DNA from: Aureibaculum marinum
GTDB taxonomy: Bacteria > Bacteroidota > Bacteroidia > Flavobacteriales > Flavobacteriaceae
Assembly: GCF_003813905.1 (NCBI RefSeq)
Contig: NZ_RPFJ01000009.1
Span: forward strand, 62,001 to 126,000
Length of the DNA stretch: 64,000 nt
Direction of reading: 5' to 3'
Part shown: piece after piece, positions 7,869 to 16,491 of the stretch
Layout: each line of letters opens with the position of its first letter
Position numbering within the stretch: position 1 is the first letter of the stretch
Made by a program: the position numbers and the translations under genes
Notes under the pieces: generated by a model
The model's database searches: none
What the model saw: only the letters and a program-made list of their open reading frames with translations
Told to the model about the DNA's origin: nothing

Positions 7869-9602
7869 TTACAACTTAGTATCTTCTATATAGTTATCAA
7901 TTCTATCTTCTAAAATGGACAAGGTAACTGTTCCTTGTTCTAAAATAATTTCATGAAATTGGCGTATATCAAATTTACCTGCCAATTCCTTTTCAGCTCT
8001 TTTACGTAATTCTCTAATTTTTAACTCCCCTATTTTATACGACAATGCTTGACCTGGCCATGATATATATCTGTCTATTTCTGTATTTATTTCATGAAAC
8101 GACAATGCTGTTTTGGAAGCCATAAAATCTACAGCTTGATCTCTTGTCCACCCTTTCGCATGAATTCCGGTATCAACAACCAATCGGCAAGCACGCCACA
8201 TTTCATAAGTTAGTTGTCCAAACTTTTCATAAGGGGTTGTATACACTCCCATTTCATCTGCTAAAAATTCACAATACAACCCCCAGCCTTCACCGTACGC
8301 AGAGAGGTATGTGTTTTTTCTAAATTGAGGAATACTATCACCTAATTCGTTGTTTAAACTTATTTGTAAATGGTGGCCAGGTACAGCTTCATGCACCGTT
8401 AAAGCAGGTAAAGTATACAAGGTTCTACTTTTTAAATTGTACGTATTTACCCAATAATATCCTGGTTCTGTACTGTTTTTTGAAGTACCTATATATCTTC
8501 CTGTTGTATATTTAGGGGCAATAGCATCAGGTACGGGAGCAACACCATACGGTTTTCTGGGTAATTTTTTAAAGAATTTTGGCAATTGAGCATCAACACG
8601 TTTGGCCATATCTCTAGCTATCATCAACAACTCTTTAGGAGATTTTGCATAAAATTGCTCATCAGTTCTCAAAAAATGGAAAAAGTCAGCAAAACTTCCT
8701 TCAAAATCTAAATCGGCAATAATTTTTTCCATTTCAGCTTTTATTCTTGCCACTTCCTTTAATCCTATTTGATGAATATCTTCAGCCGAATATTGTGTAC
8801 TTGTGGTATAGTAATTAATTCTATTTTGATAGAACTCTTTACCATAAGGAGTGTCTGAAACACCAATACTTTTTCTAGCTTTTGGGAAATATTCAGTTTC
8901 AAAAAAAGTTTTAATCCGCTTAAATTGAGGAATTACTTTTGTTTCAATAGCAATTTTTGCAGCGTTTAAAATAGAATCTTTCTGTACTTCTGTTAAAATA
9001 GTTGGCAAATTTTTAAATGGAGAATAAAAAAAATTATCTTCAACACGTTCTGTTATATGAGTATTATAGGTAGACTCGTACCCTTTAAAAATAATTTTGG
9101 GTTGAGACAAACCTTTAGCTAATCCTAATTGTAATACATCTAAATGTTGATCAACAAAAACAGGCAACGCATCAAGTTTATTCAAATATTCCTTTACACT
9201 ATTATAATCATTTAATGGTCTTACTATATAGGGCAAGCTAACATGAAATCCTGAATCGGAAAGTAGCGGATTAAGGTATTGTTCATACGTATTATAATCA
9301 ATAGTTTCTTGTAACCTAAATTTTAATAATTCTAGAGATATACGTTCGGTTTCTGACAACTTTTTACCATCTATTTTATTCAGAGCTTCTAATTGTTCTT
9401 TTGAAAAATCAGCTTGAGCTTGAAAATATTCTTTAGTAAAAAGTCCTAATGGAAATTCTTTTTTATCATAACCTTCATGACTTTGATACAAGCTTATAAC
9501 TTTTTCTAGTTGAGCTGAAGAATTTTTATTTTCTGACTTATCAACTTGCTTACAAGAAATAAAAAAAACACATACCAACAACAAACGCCTTATCCAACTC
9601 AT
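7869..9602 (-). CDS. DUF885 lipoprotein, predicted metallopeptidase
   Basis: 577 residues. The N-terminus has a lipoprotein signal (LLLVCVFFISCKQ, lipobox Cys near residue 17), so it is probably anchored in the cell envelope. The rest is DUF885 (PF05960), with the diagnostic TVHEAVPGHHLQ zinc-binding helix and the downstream YGEGWGLYCE containing the third ligand Glu. Known: DUF885 proteins are putative M32-like zinc peptidases with little biochemistry. It sits between the epimerase and the semialdehyde dehydrogenase genes of the hydroxyproline pathway with gaps of only 7-29 bp, so it is probably cotranscribed. Inferred: it may release hydroxyproline from collagen-like peptides. Confidence 0.85.
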   Translation of the reverse strand: MSWIRRLLLVCVFFISCKQVDKSENKNSSAQLEKVISLYQSHEGYDKKEFPLGLFTKEYFQAQADFSKEQLEALNKIDGKKLSETERISLELLKFRLQETIDYNTYEQYLNPLLSDSGFHVSLPYIVRPLNDYNSVKEYLNKLDALPVFVDQHLDVLQLGLAKGLSQPKIIFKGYESTYNTHITERVEDNFFYSPFKNLPTILTEVQKDSILNAAKIAIETKVIPQFKRIKTFFETEYFPKARKSIGVSDTPYGKEFYQNRINYYTTSTQYSAEDIHQIGLKEVARIKAEMEKIIADLDFEGSFADFFHFLRTDEQFYAKSPKELLMIARDMAKRVDAQLPKFFKKLPRKPYGVAPVPDAIAPKYTTGRYIGTSKNSTEPGYYWVNTYNLKSRTLYTLPALTVHEAVPGHHLQISLNNELGDSIPQFRKNTYLSAYGEGWGLYCEFLADEMGVYTTPYEKFGQLTYEMWRACRLVVDTGIHAKGWTRDQAVDFMASKTALSFHEINTEIDRYISWPGQALSYKIGELKIRELRKRAEKELAGKFDIRQFHEIILEQGTVTLSILEDRIDNYIEDTKL

Positions 9603-9609
9603 ACTTCAA

Positions 9610-11190
9610 TTATTTTTTCAATTCTAATTTTCCATTTACCTCTCTAAGAATTCCCAACGGATTTTCATCTTTTAATTCTTGTGGCAATAATTCTTGTGGC
9701 CAATCTTGATAACTAAAAGGACGCACCCATCGTTTTATTGAATGGACACCTACTGCTGTAAACCTACTATCTGTAGAAGCCGGATAAGGACCTCCATGCT
9801 GCATCGCAGGACAAACTTCAACACCTGTTGGAACCCCATTAAAAATTACTCTTCCTACTCTGTTTTGTAGGGCATCAATTATAACGGAATAATTACTAAG
9901 CTCCTCAGTATTTGAAATAACTGTTCCTGTTAATTGTCCTTCTAAAGCTAAAATTACATTTTCTAATTGTTTTACATCTTCACATTGTACTACCATAGAA
10001 AATGGCCCAAAAACTTCCTGATGTAGAGTTGTATTCTCTAAAAACGTTTTACCTTCTACAGTAGTTATTACTTGTTTCCCATAATTGGGTTTAACGTCTA
10101 TATCAATAGTTGCTGTAACAGTTAACCCAGATTGTGACAATGCTCTTTTCTTATTTTTTTCATACGCCCCCACAATGTTTGGATGTAACATTACTGAAGG
10201 CTCTATTTTTATAATTTCTTTTGATAGTTTATTTATAAAATCAGTTAAAGCATCACTTTTCATTCCTAATAACAATCCCGGATTGGTACAAAACTGTCCG
10301 GCTCCTAGAGTTACAGAACCCGCATAAGTTTTAGCCCAATATGATCCATTACTTTTTAATGCTTCTGGTAAAATAACAACAGGATTTACACTTCCCATTT
10401 CTGCAAAAACAGGAATTGGTTCCTTACGTTGCGAAGCAATATCAAACAAAGCTCTACCGCCATTAATACTACCAGTGAATCCAACTGCTTTTACCCCTGG
10501 ATGTTTAACTAAATTTACACCTACGTCTGTACTACTGCCATTTAAATTTGAAAAAACACCATTTGGCATTCCTGTTTTTTCTGCCGCTTTAATAATTGCT
10601 GAACTCACCAACTCTCCAGTTCCTGAATGCATAGGATGTGATTTTACAATAACAGGACAACCAGCAGCCAGTGCAGCTGCGGTATCCCCTCCTGCCGTTG
10701 AAAATGCAAAAGCAAAATTACTAGCTCCAAAAACTACTACTGGACCTAATGGAATCATCATTTTTCTTAAGTCAGACTTAGGTAAAGGCTTTCTGTCAGG
10801 TTGAGCTGTATCTATAGTTGCCTCTACCCATGACCCTTCTTTAACCAACTCAGCAAATGAACGTAATTGCCCCACCATTCTACCACGCTCTCCATTTGCT
10901 CGTCCTTCTGGCAACCCTGTTTCTGAGCAATACGTTTGAATTAGCTCCTCTCCTAAGTTTAAAATTTCATCAGCAATAGTATCCAAGAATGCTGCTTTTT
11001 CAGCTCCTGAAACCTTACTATATTTTTTAAAAGCTAGTAATGCCAATTCAACAGCTTCATTTATCTCTTCAACTGTTGCTTCTATAAAAACAGTTTTATT
11101 TTCTTTATTAGACTGAGGATTAAATGTTTTAAAAGTTTTTATTCCTTTTCCAGCTAATGTATTGCCAATGTAATTTTTTCCTGTAATCAT
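9610..11190 (-). CDS. Alpha-ketoglutarate semialdehyde dehydrogenase (2,5-dioxovalerate dehydrogenase)
   Basis: 526 residues of the aldehyde dehydrogenase superfamily, in the subgroup that oxidises 2,5-dioxopentanoate to alpha-ketoglutarate. Visible signatures are GPVVVFGASNFAFAFS, the cofactor loop GFTGSINGGRALFD, the general-base Glu in FAEMGSVNP, the catalytic Cys in GAGQFCTNPG and a C-terminal QHGGPYPASTD. Its length, and the GASNFAFAFS and NPG signatures, fit KGSADH rather than the general succinate-semialdehyde type. In this cluster it would be the last step, feeding hydroxyproline carbon into the TCA cycle. The gene is 7 bp from the DUF885 gene. Confidence 0.9.
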   Translation of the reverse strand: MITGKNYIGNTLAGKGIKTFKTFNPQSNKENKTVFIEATVEEINEAVELALLAFKKYSKVSGAEKAAFLDTIADEILNLGEELIQTYCSETGLPEGRANGERGRMVGQLRSFAELVKEGSWVEATIDTAQPDRKPLPKSDLRKMMIPLGPVVVFGASNFAFAFSTAGGDTAAALAAGCPVIVKSHPMHSGTGELVSSAIIKAAEKTGMPNGVFSNLNGSSTDVGVNLVKHPGVKAVGFTGSINGGRALFDIASQRKEPIPVFAEMGSVNPVVILPEALKSNGSYWAKTYAGSVTLGAGQFCTNPGLLLGMKSDALTDFINKLSKEIIKIEPSVMLHPNIVGAYEKNKKRALSQSGLTVTATIDIDVKPNYGKQVITTVEGKTFLENTTLHQEVFGPFSMVVQCEDVKQLENVILALEGQLTGTVISNTEELSNYSVIIDALQNRVGRVIFNGVPTGVEVCPAMQHGGPYPASTDSRFTAVGVHSIKRWVRPFSYQDWPQELLPQELKDENPLGILREVNGKLELKK

Positions 11191-11312
11191 TATTAGTATT
11201 GTGTAATTATTTTTTTTTGGGTTAAATTGATACTAGGTTACTCCCTACACTTTTACATAAAGCAGAAATTAATATGGTGATACTCTTTAAACTATCACAT
11301 AAAAAAATAAAT

Positions 11313-12224
11313 CTATATCTTATACTTAGCCAAATCTGGTCTTGTTTTAAGGCTATCTTCTATGATTTTAATTACTTTTTTACGCTTTTTCCCTGCTAGT
11401 GGTAAACGTGGTGGGCGTACATTTTCTGTGCCGATGCCCGTATAAACTTCTGCTAATTTAATATTTTGAACCAACTCTGGCACTATATCGAGTTCTAATA
11501 AAGGCATAAACCACCTATTAATTTCTAAAGCATCTTGAATACGCCCCGCTTTAATCAACTCATAAATAGCTACAGTTTCCTCCGGAAAGGCACAAACCAA
11601 GCCTGCTACCCATCCATCAGCACCTAAAACCAAACTCTCAAAAGCAATGGTATCAACTCCTGTCATTATTTTTAAGCGATCTCCAAAACGATTTTTTATT
11701 CTTGTTATATTAGTCACATCTCTAGTAGACTCTTTTACAGCTTCAATGTTGTCAAATTTTAATAGCTCGTCAAACATTTTATTGGTAATCTCTATTTTAT
11801 AGTCAATAGGATTATTGTATACCATAATAGGTAATGAAGTATTTTTCGCAACAGCTTTAAAATATTCAACCGTTTCTCTATCACTAGATTTATAACGCAT
11901 TGGTGGTAACATCATTAATCCAGAAGCACCATCTTCTTCTGCCATATTTGCTGCTTTAATGGCTGCTTTTGTACTTTGCTCTGCGATATTAATCATTACA
12001 GGCACTTTTCCTTCAACCATTTTTACAGTGACTTGTGTTAAACTGCGTTTTTCTTCTTCCAATAATGTACTAGCTTCCCCAAGGGTGCCTCCTAATACAA
12101 TTCCATGTACACCAGCATCTAATTGTGCTTTAATATTGATTTCAAACATGTTAAAATCTAACGTATCATCATCATTAAATTTTGTTGTAATTGCCGGCAT
12201 AATACCTTCCCATTTAACACTCAT
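11313..12224 (-). CDS. Pyrroline-4-hydroxy-2-carboxylate deaminase (DapA/NAL family)
   Basis: 303 residues of the dihydrodipicolinate synthase / N-acetylneuraminate lyase superfamily. The Schiff-base Lys164 lies in IEAVKESTRDV and the conserved Tyr136 in IMVYNNP; GGTLGEASTL is the substrate carboxylate loop. Known: one branch of this family deaminates and dehydrates pyrroline-4-hydroxy-2-carboxylate to alpha-ketoglutarate semialdehyde. Inferred: that reaction here, because it is the first gene of the hydroxyproline operon and the downstream gene oxidises its product. A true DapA role is less likely given the context. A -7-like TAATTTTG lies 35-42 bp upstream. Confidence 0.85.
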   Translation of the reverse strand: MSVKWEGIMPAITTKFNDDDTLDFNMFEINIKAQLDAGVHGIVLGGTLGEASTLLEEEKRSLTQVTVKMVEGKVPVMINIAEQSTKAAIKAANMAEEDGASGLMMLPPMRYKSSDRETVEYFKAVAKNTSLPIMVYNNPIDYKIEITNKMFDELLKFDNIEAVKESTRDVTNITRIKNRFGDRLKIMTGVDTIAFESLVLGADGWVAGLVCAFPEETVAIYELIKAGRIQDALEINRWFMPLLELDIVPELVQNIKLAEVYTGIGTENVRPPRLPLAGKKRKKVIKIIEDSLKTRPDLAKYKI

Positions 12225-12258
12225 AATTATTTATTTTAGTATTCGTTATTTTTTTAAT

Positions 12259-12266
12259 CAAAATTA
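12259..12266 (-). promoter_or_regulatory. Candidate -7 element for the hydroxyproline operon
   Basis: Reads TAATTTTG on the minus strand, an exact TAnnTTTG match 35 bp from the start of the deaminase gene. No clear -33 TTTG is at the usual 19-21 nt spacing. Confidence 0.35.
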
Positions 12267-12511
12267 ACTTAGAAACTCAACAGATTTTCATTAAAATTTA
12301 TCCAGTAGCAATACTTTATTATCCAAAAATTAACAATTAATATTGTTTTAGAATATTATAAGCAATATTAATAACTAAAAAGAAGTGTAACCAAATTACT
12401 TTACTTTAAGCAAGAACTTATTAATTTTGAAAAGTAAAAATTTATTAAAAAAGCTAGCAGAGTGTTTTAAACTCATATTTAAAAGAGTATACACAAAAGG
12501 AATTTGTTTGT

Positions 12512-12649
12512 ATGAAACTTAACAAATTACATATTTTAATGCTTGTAGGATTGATTGTTACTATAATTGGTCTTATTTCGGGGCAATACTTCTTTTTATT
12601 ATTGATTTTACCTTTTGGATTGAACCTTTTTAAAAAAGATGAAGAATAG
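12512..12649 (+). CDS. Small two-helix membrane protein (45 aa)
   Basis: A short open frame with ATG at 12512, preceded by AAAGGAA about 12 bp upstream, an unusually good ribosome-binding site for this genome. The product has two hydrophobic stretches (HILMLVGLIVTIIGLISG and YFFLLLILPFGLNLF) and a charged KKDEE tail, so it should span the membrane twice as a hairpin. I cannot assign a family. It stands alone, divergent from the hydroxyproline operon and convergent with the phnA-like gene. A 72-codon frame on the opposite strand has no protein-like features. Confidence 0.6.
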   Translation: MKLNKLHILMLVGLIVTIIGLISGQYFFLLLILPFGLNLFKKDEE

Positions 12650-12741
12650 GCTATCAATATACATTTAAACATTACATGTTTTAATACAAGCTATACAAAA
12701 GAAGTTGTGTTGCTTATTACTACAACATTACGAGAATAAGA

Positions 12742-12775
12742 AAACAAAAACTCCCCTAAATAAGGGGAGTAAATT
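12742..12775 (-). terminator. Terminator of the phnA-like gene
   Basis: A 7-bp GC-rich stem CTCCCCT/AGGGGAG (12751-12757 with 12763-12769) with 5-nt loop, followed on the minus strand by TTTTTGTTTT. The small plus-strand gene at 12512 may share it. Confidence 0.85.
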
Positions 12776-12791
12776 TTAAATAATATTTTGA

Positions 12792-13370
12792 TTAAATCTT
12801 TTTTACAAATTTTGTAATTATTACAATTTGCTGACCATCAACTTTTCCTTCTATATATTCAGGATTTTCATGATCTAAAGAGATACGTCTTACAGCAGTT
12901 CCTTGTTTGGCAACCATACTAGAACCTTTAACTTTCAAATCCTTTATTAAAACCACAGAGTCTCCAGCTTCTAAAATTGCACCATTACTATCTCTGTGCA
13001 CAATTGCATTAGATTTATCTAAATGATCTCCAGATGCTCTAGCAAAGGCCAAGGCTTCATCGTCTAAGTACATCATATCTAATAAATCTTGTGGCCAACC
13101 TTCTGCACGTAATCTTTGTAACATTCTCCAAGATAGAATTTGTACTGGTTGATACTCACTCCACATACTATCGTTTAAACATCTCCAATGGTTAACATCC
13201 ATTTTATCAGCATCTTCAATTTGCTCTAAACAGGTATTACAAACCAATACGGCTTCATCAACAGTTTCATTTAAAGCTGGTGGTAATTTATAAACACTTA
13301 AGTTTTCTGTGCCTTTACACATTTCGCAAGTAGAATTACTTCTTTCTTCTAGGGCTTTTTGTACACTCAT
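12792..13370 (-). CDS. PhnA-like zinc-ribbon protein
   Basis: 192 residues. The N-terminal third carries a four-cysteine zinc ribbon (CEMCKG near residue 16 and CNTC near 50). The C-terminal domain (about 110-192) is the PhnA/YjdM fold, with DSNGAILEAGDSVVLIKDLKVKG and ending VIITKFVKK. Known: despite its name, PhnA-like YjdM is not itself shown to act on phosphonates in most species and is common as a standalone gene. I use the ATG at 13370; a further in-frame ATG lies 8 codons upstream, but MSVQKALEERS is the family-like start. It is followed by a clear terminator. Confidence 0.85.
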   Translation of the reverse strand: MSVQKALEERSNSTCEMCKGTENLSVYKLPPALNETVDEAVLVCNTCLEQIEDADKMDVNHWRCLNDSMWSEYQPVQILSWRMLQRLRAEGWPQDLLDMMYLDDEALAFARASGDHLDKSNAIVHRDSNGAILEAGDSVVLIKDLKVKGSSMVAKQGTAVRRISLDHENPEYIEGKVDGQQIVIITKFVKKI

Positions 13371-13460
13371 GGTTTTTGATTTTTGGTGGTGCAATATTAG
13401 TATTAAATAATTGGGTTTGCAAGTCCAAAAGCCGTAAATAGCTTAGCTAAGCAACTTTAG

Positions 13461-13478
13461 AACAAAATGCATTTTGTT
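13461..13478. repeat. Perfect 18-bp palindrome
   Basis: AACAAAATGCATTTTGTT is an exact palindrome in the gap between the YjbR gene and the phnA-like gene, with a second palindrome GCTTAGCTAAGC at 13441-13452 next to it. On the plus strand a short T run follows. It may be a terminator remnant or a protein-binding site; nothing decides which. Confidence 0.45.
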
Positions 13479-13549
13479 TTTAACCAATCTATAAAATCAA
13501 AAAAAGGTAATGATTATACGTGCTTAGTATAATATTAAAAATAAGTTTT

Positions 13550-13900
13550 TTATAAAGTTTCACGAAGTTTTTTAGACAAGCCACTTACTACTAAGTTATA
13601 GGAATGATCTATAAGCTCTTGCAACAATTCTTTGGACAAACTACTATCAAAAGTAACTGTATTCCAGTGCTTTTTACTCATGTGATATCCAGGAATTATA
13701 ATACCATCATATTCTTCACGAAGCTTAATTGCTTTTTCTGGATCACATTTTAAATTAACCTGAGTAGGTTTTCTATCTAAGGAGGTTAATGCAAAAATTT
13801 TTCCTAATACTTTAAAAACCAATGTAGATTCATCAAAAGGAAAATGTTCAGTTACTCTTTTTTTACTCAAACAATAATCACGTAATTCTTCTATGTTCAT
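13550..13900 (-). CDS. MmcQ/YjbR family protein
   Basis: 116 residues of the YjbR (CyaY-like, double-wing) family. Typical motifs are an N-terminal MNIEELRDYCLSKKRVTEHFPFDESTLVFKV, a central FALTSLDRKPTQVNLKCDPEKA and the GYHMSKKHWNTVTF box near residue 80. Known: these proteins have a DNA-binding-like fold and no firm biochemical role. I start at the ATG at 13900, which overlaps nothing; an upstream frame to 13918 would run into the end of the DUF4260 gene. It is probably the last gene of a three-gene minus-strand operon. Confidence 0.85.
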   Translation of the reverse strand: MNIEELRDYCLSKKRVTEHFPFDESTLVFKVLGKIFALTSLDRKPTQVNLKCDPEKAIKLREEYDGIIIPGYHMSKKHWNTVTFDSSLSKELLQELIDHSYNLVVSGLSKKLRETL

Positions 13901-13904
13901 GAGG

Positions 13905-14258
13905 TTAGTTTTTACCAATTTTACCTAAATGAGTATTATTAAAACTGTCTGCGTACTTAAGTCCATACCCCAAAAATCTATCAAACGAAGAGTGACCAAA
14001 AAATACAATTCCAATCATTTGTAAAACTTCATTTTGCATAAAAACTCCTAAGAAAAATAAAAACAGTATTGTACCCTTATGGTGTAATATATTGTAGGTA
14101 TAAGCTCCTATTTTTGTATTAATAGCATAAGCTAAAAAACTAATATCGGGCAAAAAAAATAATACTAAATACCACCACCAAACAAAATCTAACAAAGAAT
14201 ACAAATAGATAGAAAGACCTAACATTGCTATTTCTTCTATTTTTAAACTAGTTTTCAT
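13905..14258 (-). CDS. DUF4260 family membrane protein
   Basis: 117 residues, strongly hydrophobic, with about three to four transmembrane segments (near residues 10-45 and 60-90). The sequence YLVLFFLPDISFLAYAINTKIGAYTYNILHH matches the DUF4260 pattern, and FFGHSSFDRFLGYGLKY near the C-terminus is its conserved end. The role is unknown. It starts 2 bp after the cyclase gene and ends 4 bp before the YjbR gene, so all three are probably on one transcript. Confidence 0.85.
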   Translation of the reverse strand: MKTSLKIEEIAMLGLSIYLYSLLDFVWWWYLVLFFLPDISFLAYAINTKIGAYTYNILHHKGTILFLFFLGVFMQNEVLQMIGIVFFGHSSFDRFLGYGLKYADSFNNTHLGKIGKN

Positions 14259-14259
14259 A

Positions 14260-14997
14260 TTAATTTAGTACTTGATATAAAATAGGTTTACTAGGTGTTG
14301 CATTATTTTCTAAAGATGTAATTTGAAGATTTAAAAAATACTTACCATCATTGATATGATTAGGAACAAAAATTAATTCTGTTATGGTAGCACTTAATCT
14401 TTTTTTTCCTTTCGTATTCCAAAACGCATTGTGACCCAACAACTCACCTCCATCTTTTTCTTTATCAATTGACGGTGTATCAATCAACAAATGTTCTATC
14501 CCTTTTTCTCTTAAATATATAACAGCTTCTTCTAATAAATAGGGGGGATTAGTTTTTGAGTAATTTTTATTGAGTTTACTATTGGTATTAGGCATTGTTC
14601 TTATAATTATAGCTTCACGCTTTTTATTACCTAATACAAATTGCATTTGCTTTTTTGAAATGACAAAATCGTTACCTTTTTTTTCGGGAGCTACGGTAAC
14701 AACTTCTGCCAAAAAGAAAAATTGCGTTAATATTTTATTTATTGAAACAAATTCTTTGGTAATATGACCTATACATTCAGTATGCGTACCATGTGCATGT
14801 GGCATTAAATTAATACTATTAAAATTAGTAGCATGCCTTTTTTTTACACTTCTTAATTTTTTTAAGCGTGGACTTTTTTGCCCCCAAGCTAAAACACCTA
14901 CATTATCTCTCGTTAACGGTATAGGAATAGAAATATCTATAGGCTCTGATAGATTTATCTTTAATTTACGTGATCCGTATTGTATAGTGGTAAGCAT
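14260..14997 (-). CDS. Cyclase-family (kynurenine formamidase-like) hydrolase
   Basis: 245 residues of the putative cyclase family (PF04199). The metal-binding signature is near residue 68: LMPHAHGTHTECIGHI, a variant of HxGTHxDxPxH. A further stretch EKGIEHLLIDTPSIDKEKDGG is the usual second motif. Known members hydrolyse N-formylkynurenine or related small amides, or isatin; the substrate here is not identifiable, and the HTECIGH ending differs from the classical HxDxPxH. First gene of the cyclase-DUF4260-YjbR group. Confidence 0.75.
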   Translation of the reverse strand: MLTTIQYGSRKLKINLSEPIDISIPIPLTRDNVGVLAWGQKSPRLKKLRSVKKRHATNFNSINLMPHAHGTHTECIGHITKEFVSINKILTQFFFLAEVVTVAPEKKGNDFVISKKQMQFVLGNKKREAIIIRTMPNTNSKLNKNYSKTNPPYLLEEAVIYLREKGIEHLLIDTPSIDKEKDGGELLGHNAFWNTKGKKRLSATITELIFVPNHINDGKYFLNLQITSLENNATPSKPILYQVLN

Positions 14998-15091
14998 ATA
15001 TTACAAGTCTTTTATAATGTCAAATATAACGATTTTAATAGAGGTTACACTTAAAGGTTTATGTAGTTTTTTATAAAAAGAGTTACACCAC

Positions 15092-16219
15092 TTAATCTAA
15101 AATAAATAAGTCACTTGCAATACCATCTGCTAAAAACTTCCCTTTTTGTGTTGTTTTTAGCAATTTATTATTGATGACAATTAATATCCCTTTTTGAATA
15201 TATTTTTCTGCATTTTTCAATAACTCTGTCTTATAAATTGTACCATATACTTTTTCAATTTTTTGTAAATTAATACCCCAAATAGTACGTAAACCCGTCA
15301 TTACAGCCTCATTAAACCTATCTTTTTTAGATAAATACTCAATTTCGTTCGGTATTTTATTATCATTTATGGCTTTAATATACTTTACATTATTAGAAAT
15401 ATTCCAACTTCTTTGATTCCCATTAAAAGAATGAGCAGAAGGTCCTATACCTAAATACATTTTGTTTAACCAATAAGCAGTATTATGTTTTGAAAAATAA
15501 TCAGGCTTACCAAAATTAGATATTTCGTAATGTACAAACCCATTATTCTCAGTTTCAGATACCAAAATATTAAAATGCTCTAATGCCAAATCTTCAGAAA
15601 CATTAGGATATTTTCCTCGTTTAATAAAATTAGCCAGTGCTGTTTTAGGCTCTACGGTTAATGCATAACTAGAAATATGATGTATACCAAAATCAAAAGC
15701 TATTTGAAGGTTTTCTTTCCAACGTTCGTTTGACATATTTGGTATTCCATAAATTAAGTCTATCGTTATATTATCAAAATGATAAGAAGCTTCTTTTAAA
15801 CATTTTTTGGCTTGTTCTGCATTATGAGAACGATTCATCATTTGCAAATCTTCATCAAAAAAAGATTGTATACCAATACTTAATCTATTGATAGGAGAAA
15901 CTGCTAATTGTTGAATTATTTCAAATGACAAATCATCTGGATTTGCCTCTAAGGTAATTTCAGGATTTTTAACTACACTATAATTATTATAAATAGTATG
16001 TATTAAAATAGATAATTCATCTGTAGTTAATAATGAAGGAGTTCCTCCTCCAAAATAAATGGTTTCTACTTCGTTTTTAAGCTCATCTTTACGCAACACT
16101 ATTTCTTTGACTAAGGCTTGAATCATTTCTTTTTTTCGCTGTAACGAAGTTGAAAAATGAAAATCGCAATAGTAACATGCTTGTTTACAAAAAGGTATGT
16201 GAATATAGATAGAAGACAT
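15092..16219 (-). CDS. hemW: HemW, radical SAM heme chaperone
   Basis: 375 residues, the normal length for HemW. The radical-SAM cluster motif CKQACYYC (Cys11, Cys15, Cys18) is preceded by IYIHIPF, and YFGGGTPSLL, TLEANPDD and RLSIGIQSF follow in family order. The extra aromatic after the third Cys (CYYCDFHF) is typical of HemW/HemN relatives. Known: HemW binds heme and helps deliver it to haemoproteins; it was long misannotated as an oxygen-independent coproporphyrinogen oxidase. Its start codon overlaps the stop of a truncated S23-like reading frame immediately upstream. Confidence 0.93.
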   Translation of the reverse strand: MSSIYIHIPFCKQACYYCDFHFSTSLQRKKEMIQALVKEIVLRKDELKNEVETIYFGGGTPSLLTTDELSILIHTIYNNYSVVKNPEITLEANPDDLSFEIIQQLAVSPINRLSIGIQSFFDEDLQMMNRSHNAEQAKKCLKEASYHFDNITIDLIYGIPNMSNERWKENLQIAFDFGIHHISSYALTVEPKTALANFIKRGKYPNVSEDLALEHFNILVSETENNGFVHYEISNFGKPDYFSKHNTAYWLNKMYLGIGPSAHSFNGNQRSWNISNNVKYIKAINDNKIPNEIEYLSKKDRFNEAVMTGLRTIWGINLQKIEKVYGTIYKTELLKNAEKYIQKGILIVINNKLLKTTQKGKFLADGIASDLFILD

Positions 16220-16447
16220 TTAGTAGCTATTTTCAGTAACGGTAGAGGTTAATCTACTAATAAAATGTTTTGGATACAATCGATTTCTGTAGACCTCAGA
16301 AATATTGACGGTTATGTTTCTGGACAAACTTCTTATTTGATTTGTCAAAGCATAAGTTTCTTCTTTTGGAAGTTTCTTAGAAATTTCAACTATTTTCATT
16401 ACCAATCTGAATGACTTTTTTAATGCTAACAAATCTTTAAACGCCAT
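16220..16447 (-). pseudogene. Truncated four-helix-bundle (S23/IVP-like) protein
   Basis: 75 codons closely resemble the N-terminal two thirds of the four-helix-bundle proteins related to the 23S rRNA intervening-sequence protein: MAFKDLLALKKSFRLVMKI, LPKEETYALTNQIRSLSRNITVNISE and YPKHFISRLTSTVTENS. Family members usually reach about 115-125 residues and continue past the ENSETQ region with another helix. Here the frame stops right at ENSY and hemW begins on the same bases. I infer loss of the C-terminal part, so probably a broken gene, although a short functional product cannot be excluded. Confidence 0.65.
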
Positions 16448-16491
16448 AATTCTCTATTAAAATCACTTTTGCTATATGCTACAGAAAACCG

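Noticed and set aside
12454-12672. A 72-codon minus-strand open frame
   Set aside because: It is the shadow of the more plausible 45-aa membrane protein on the plus strand, which has a ribosome-binding site.
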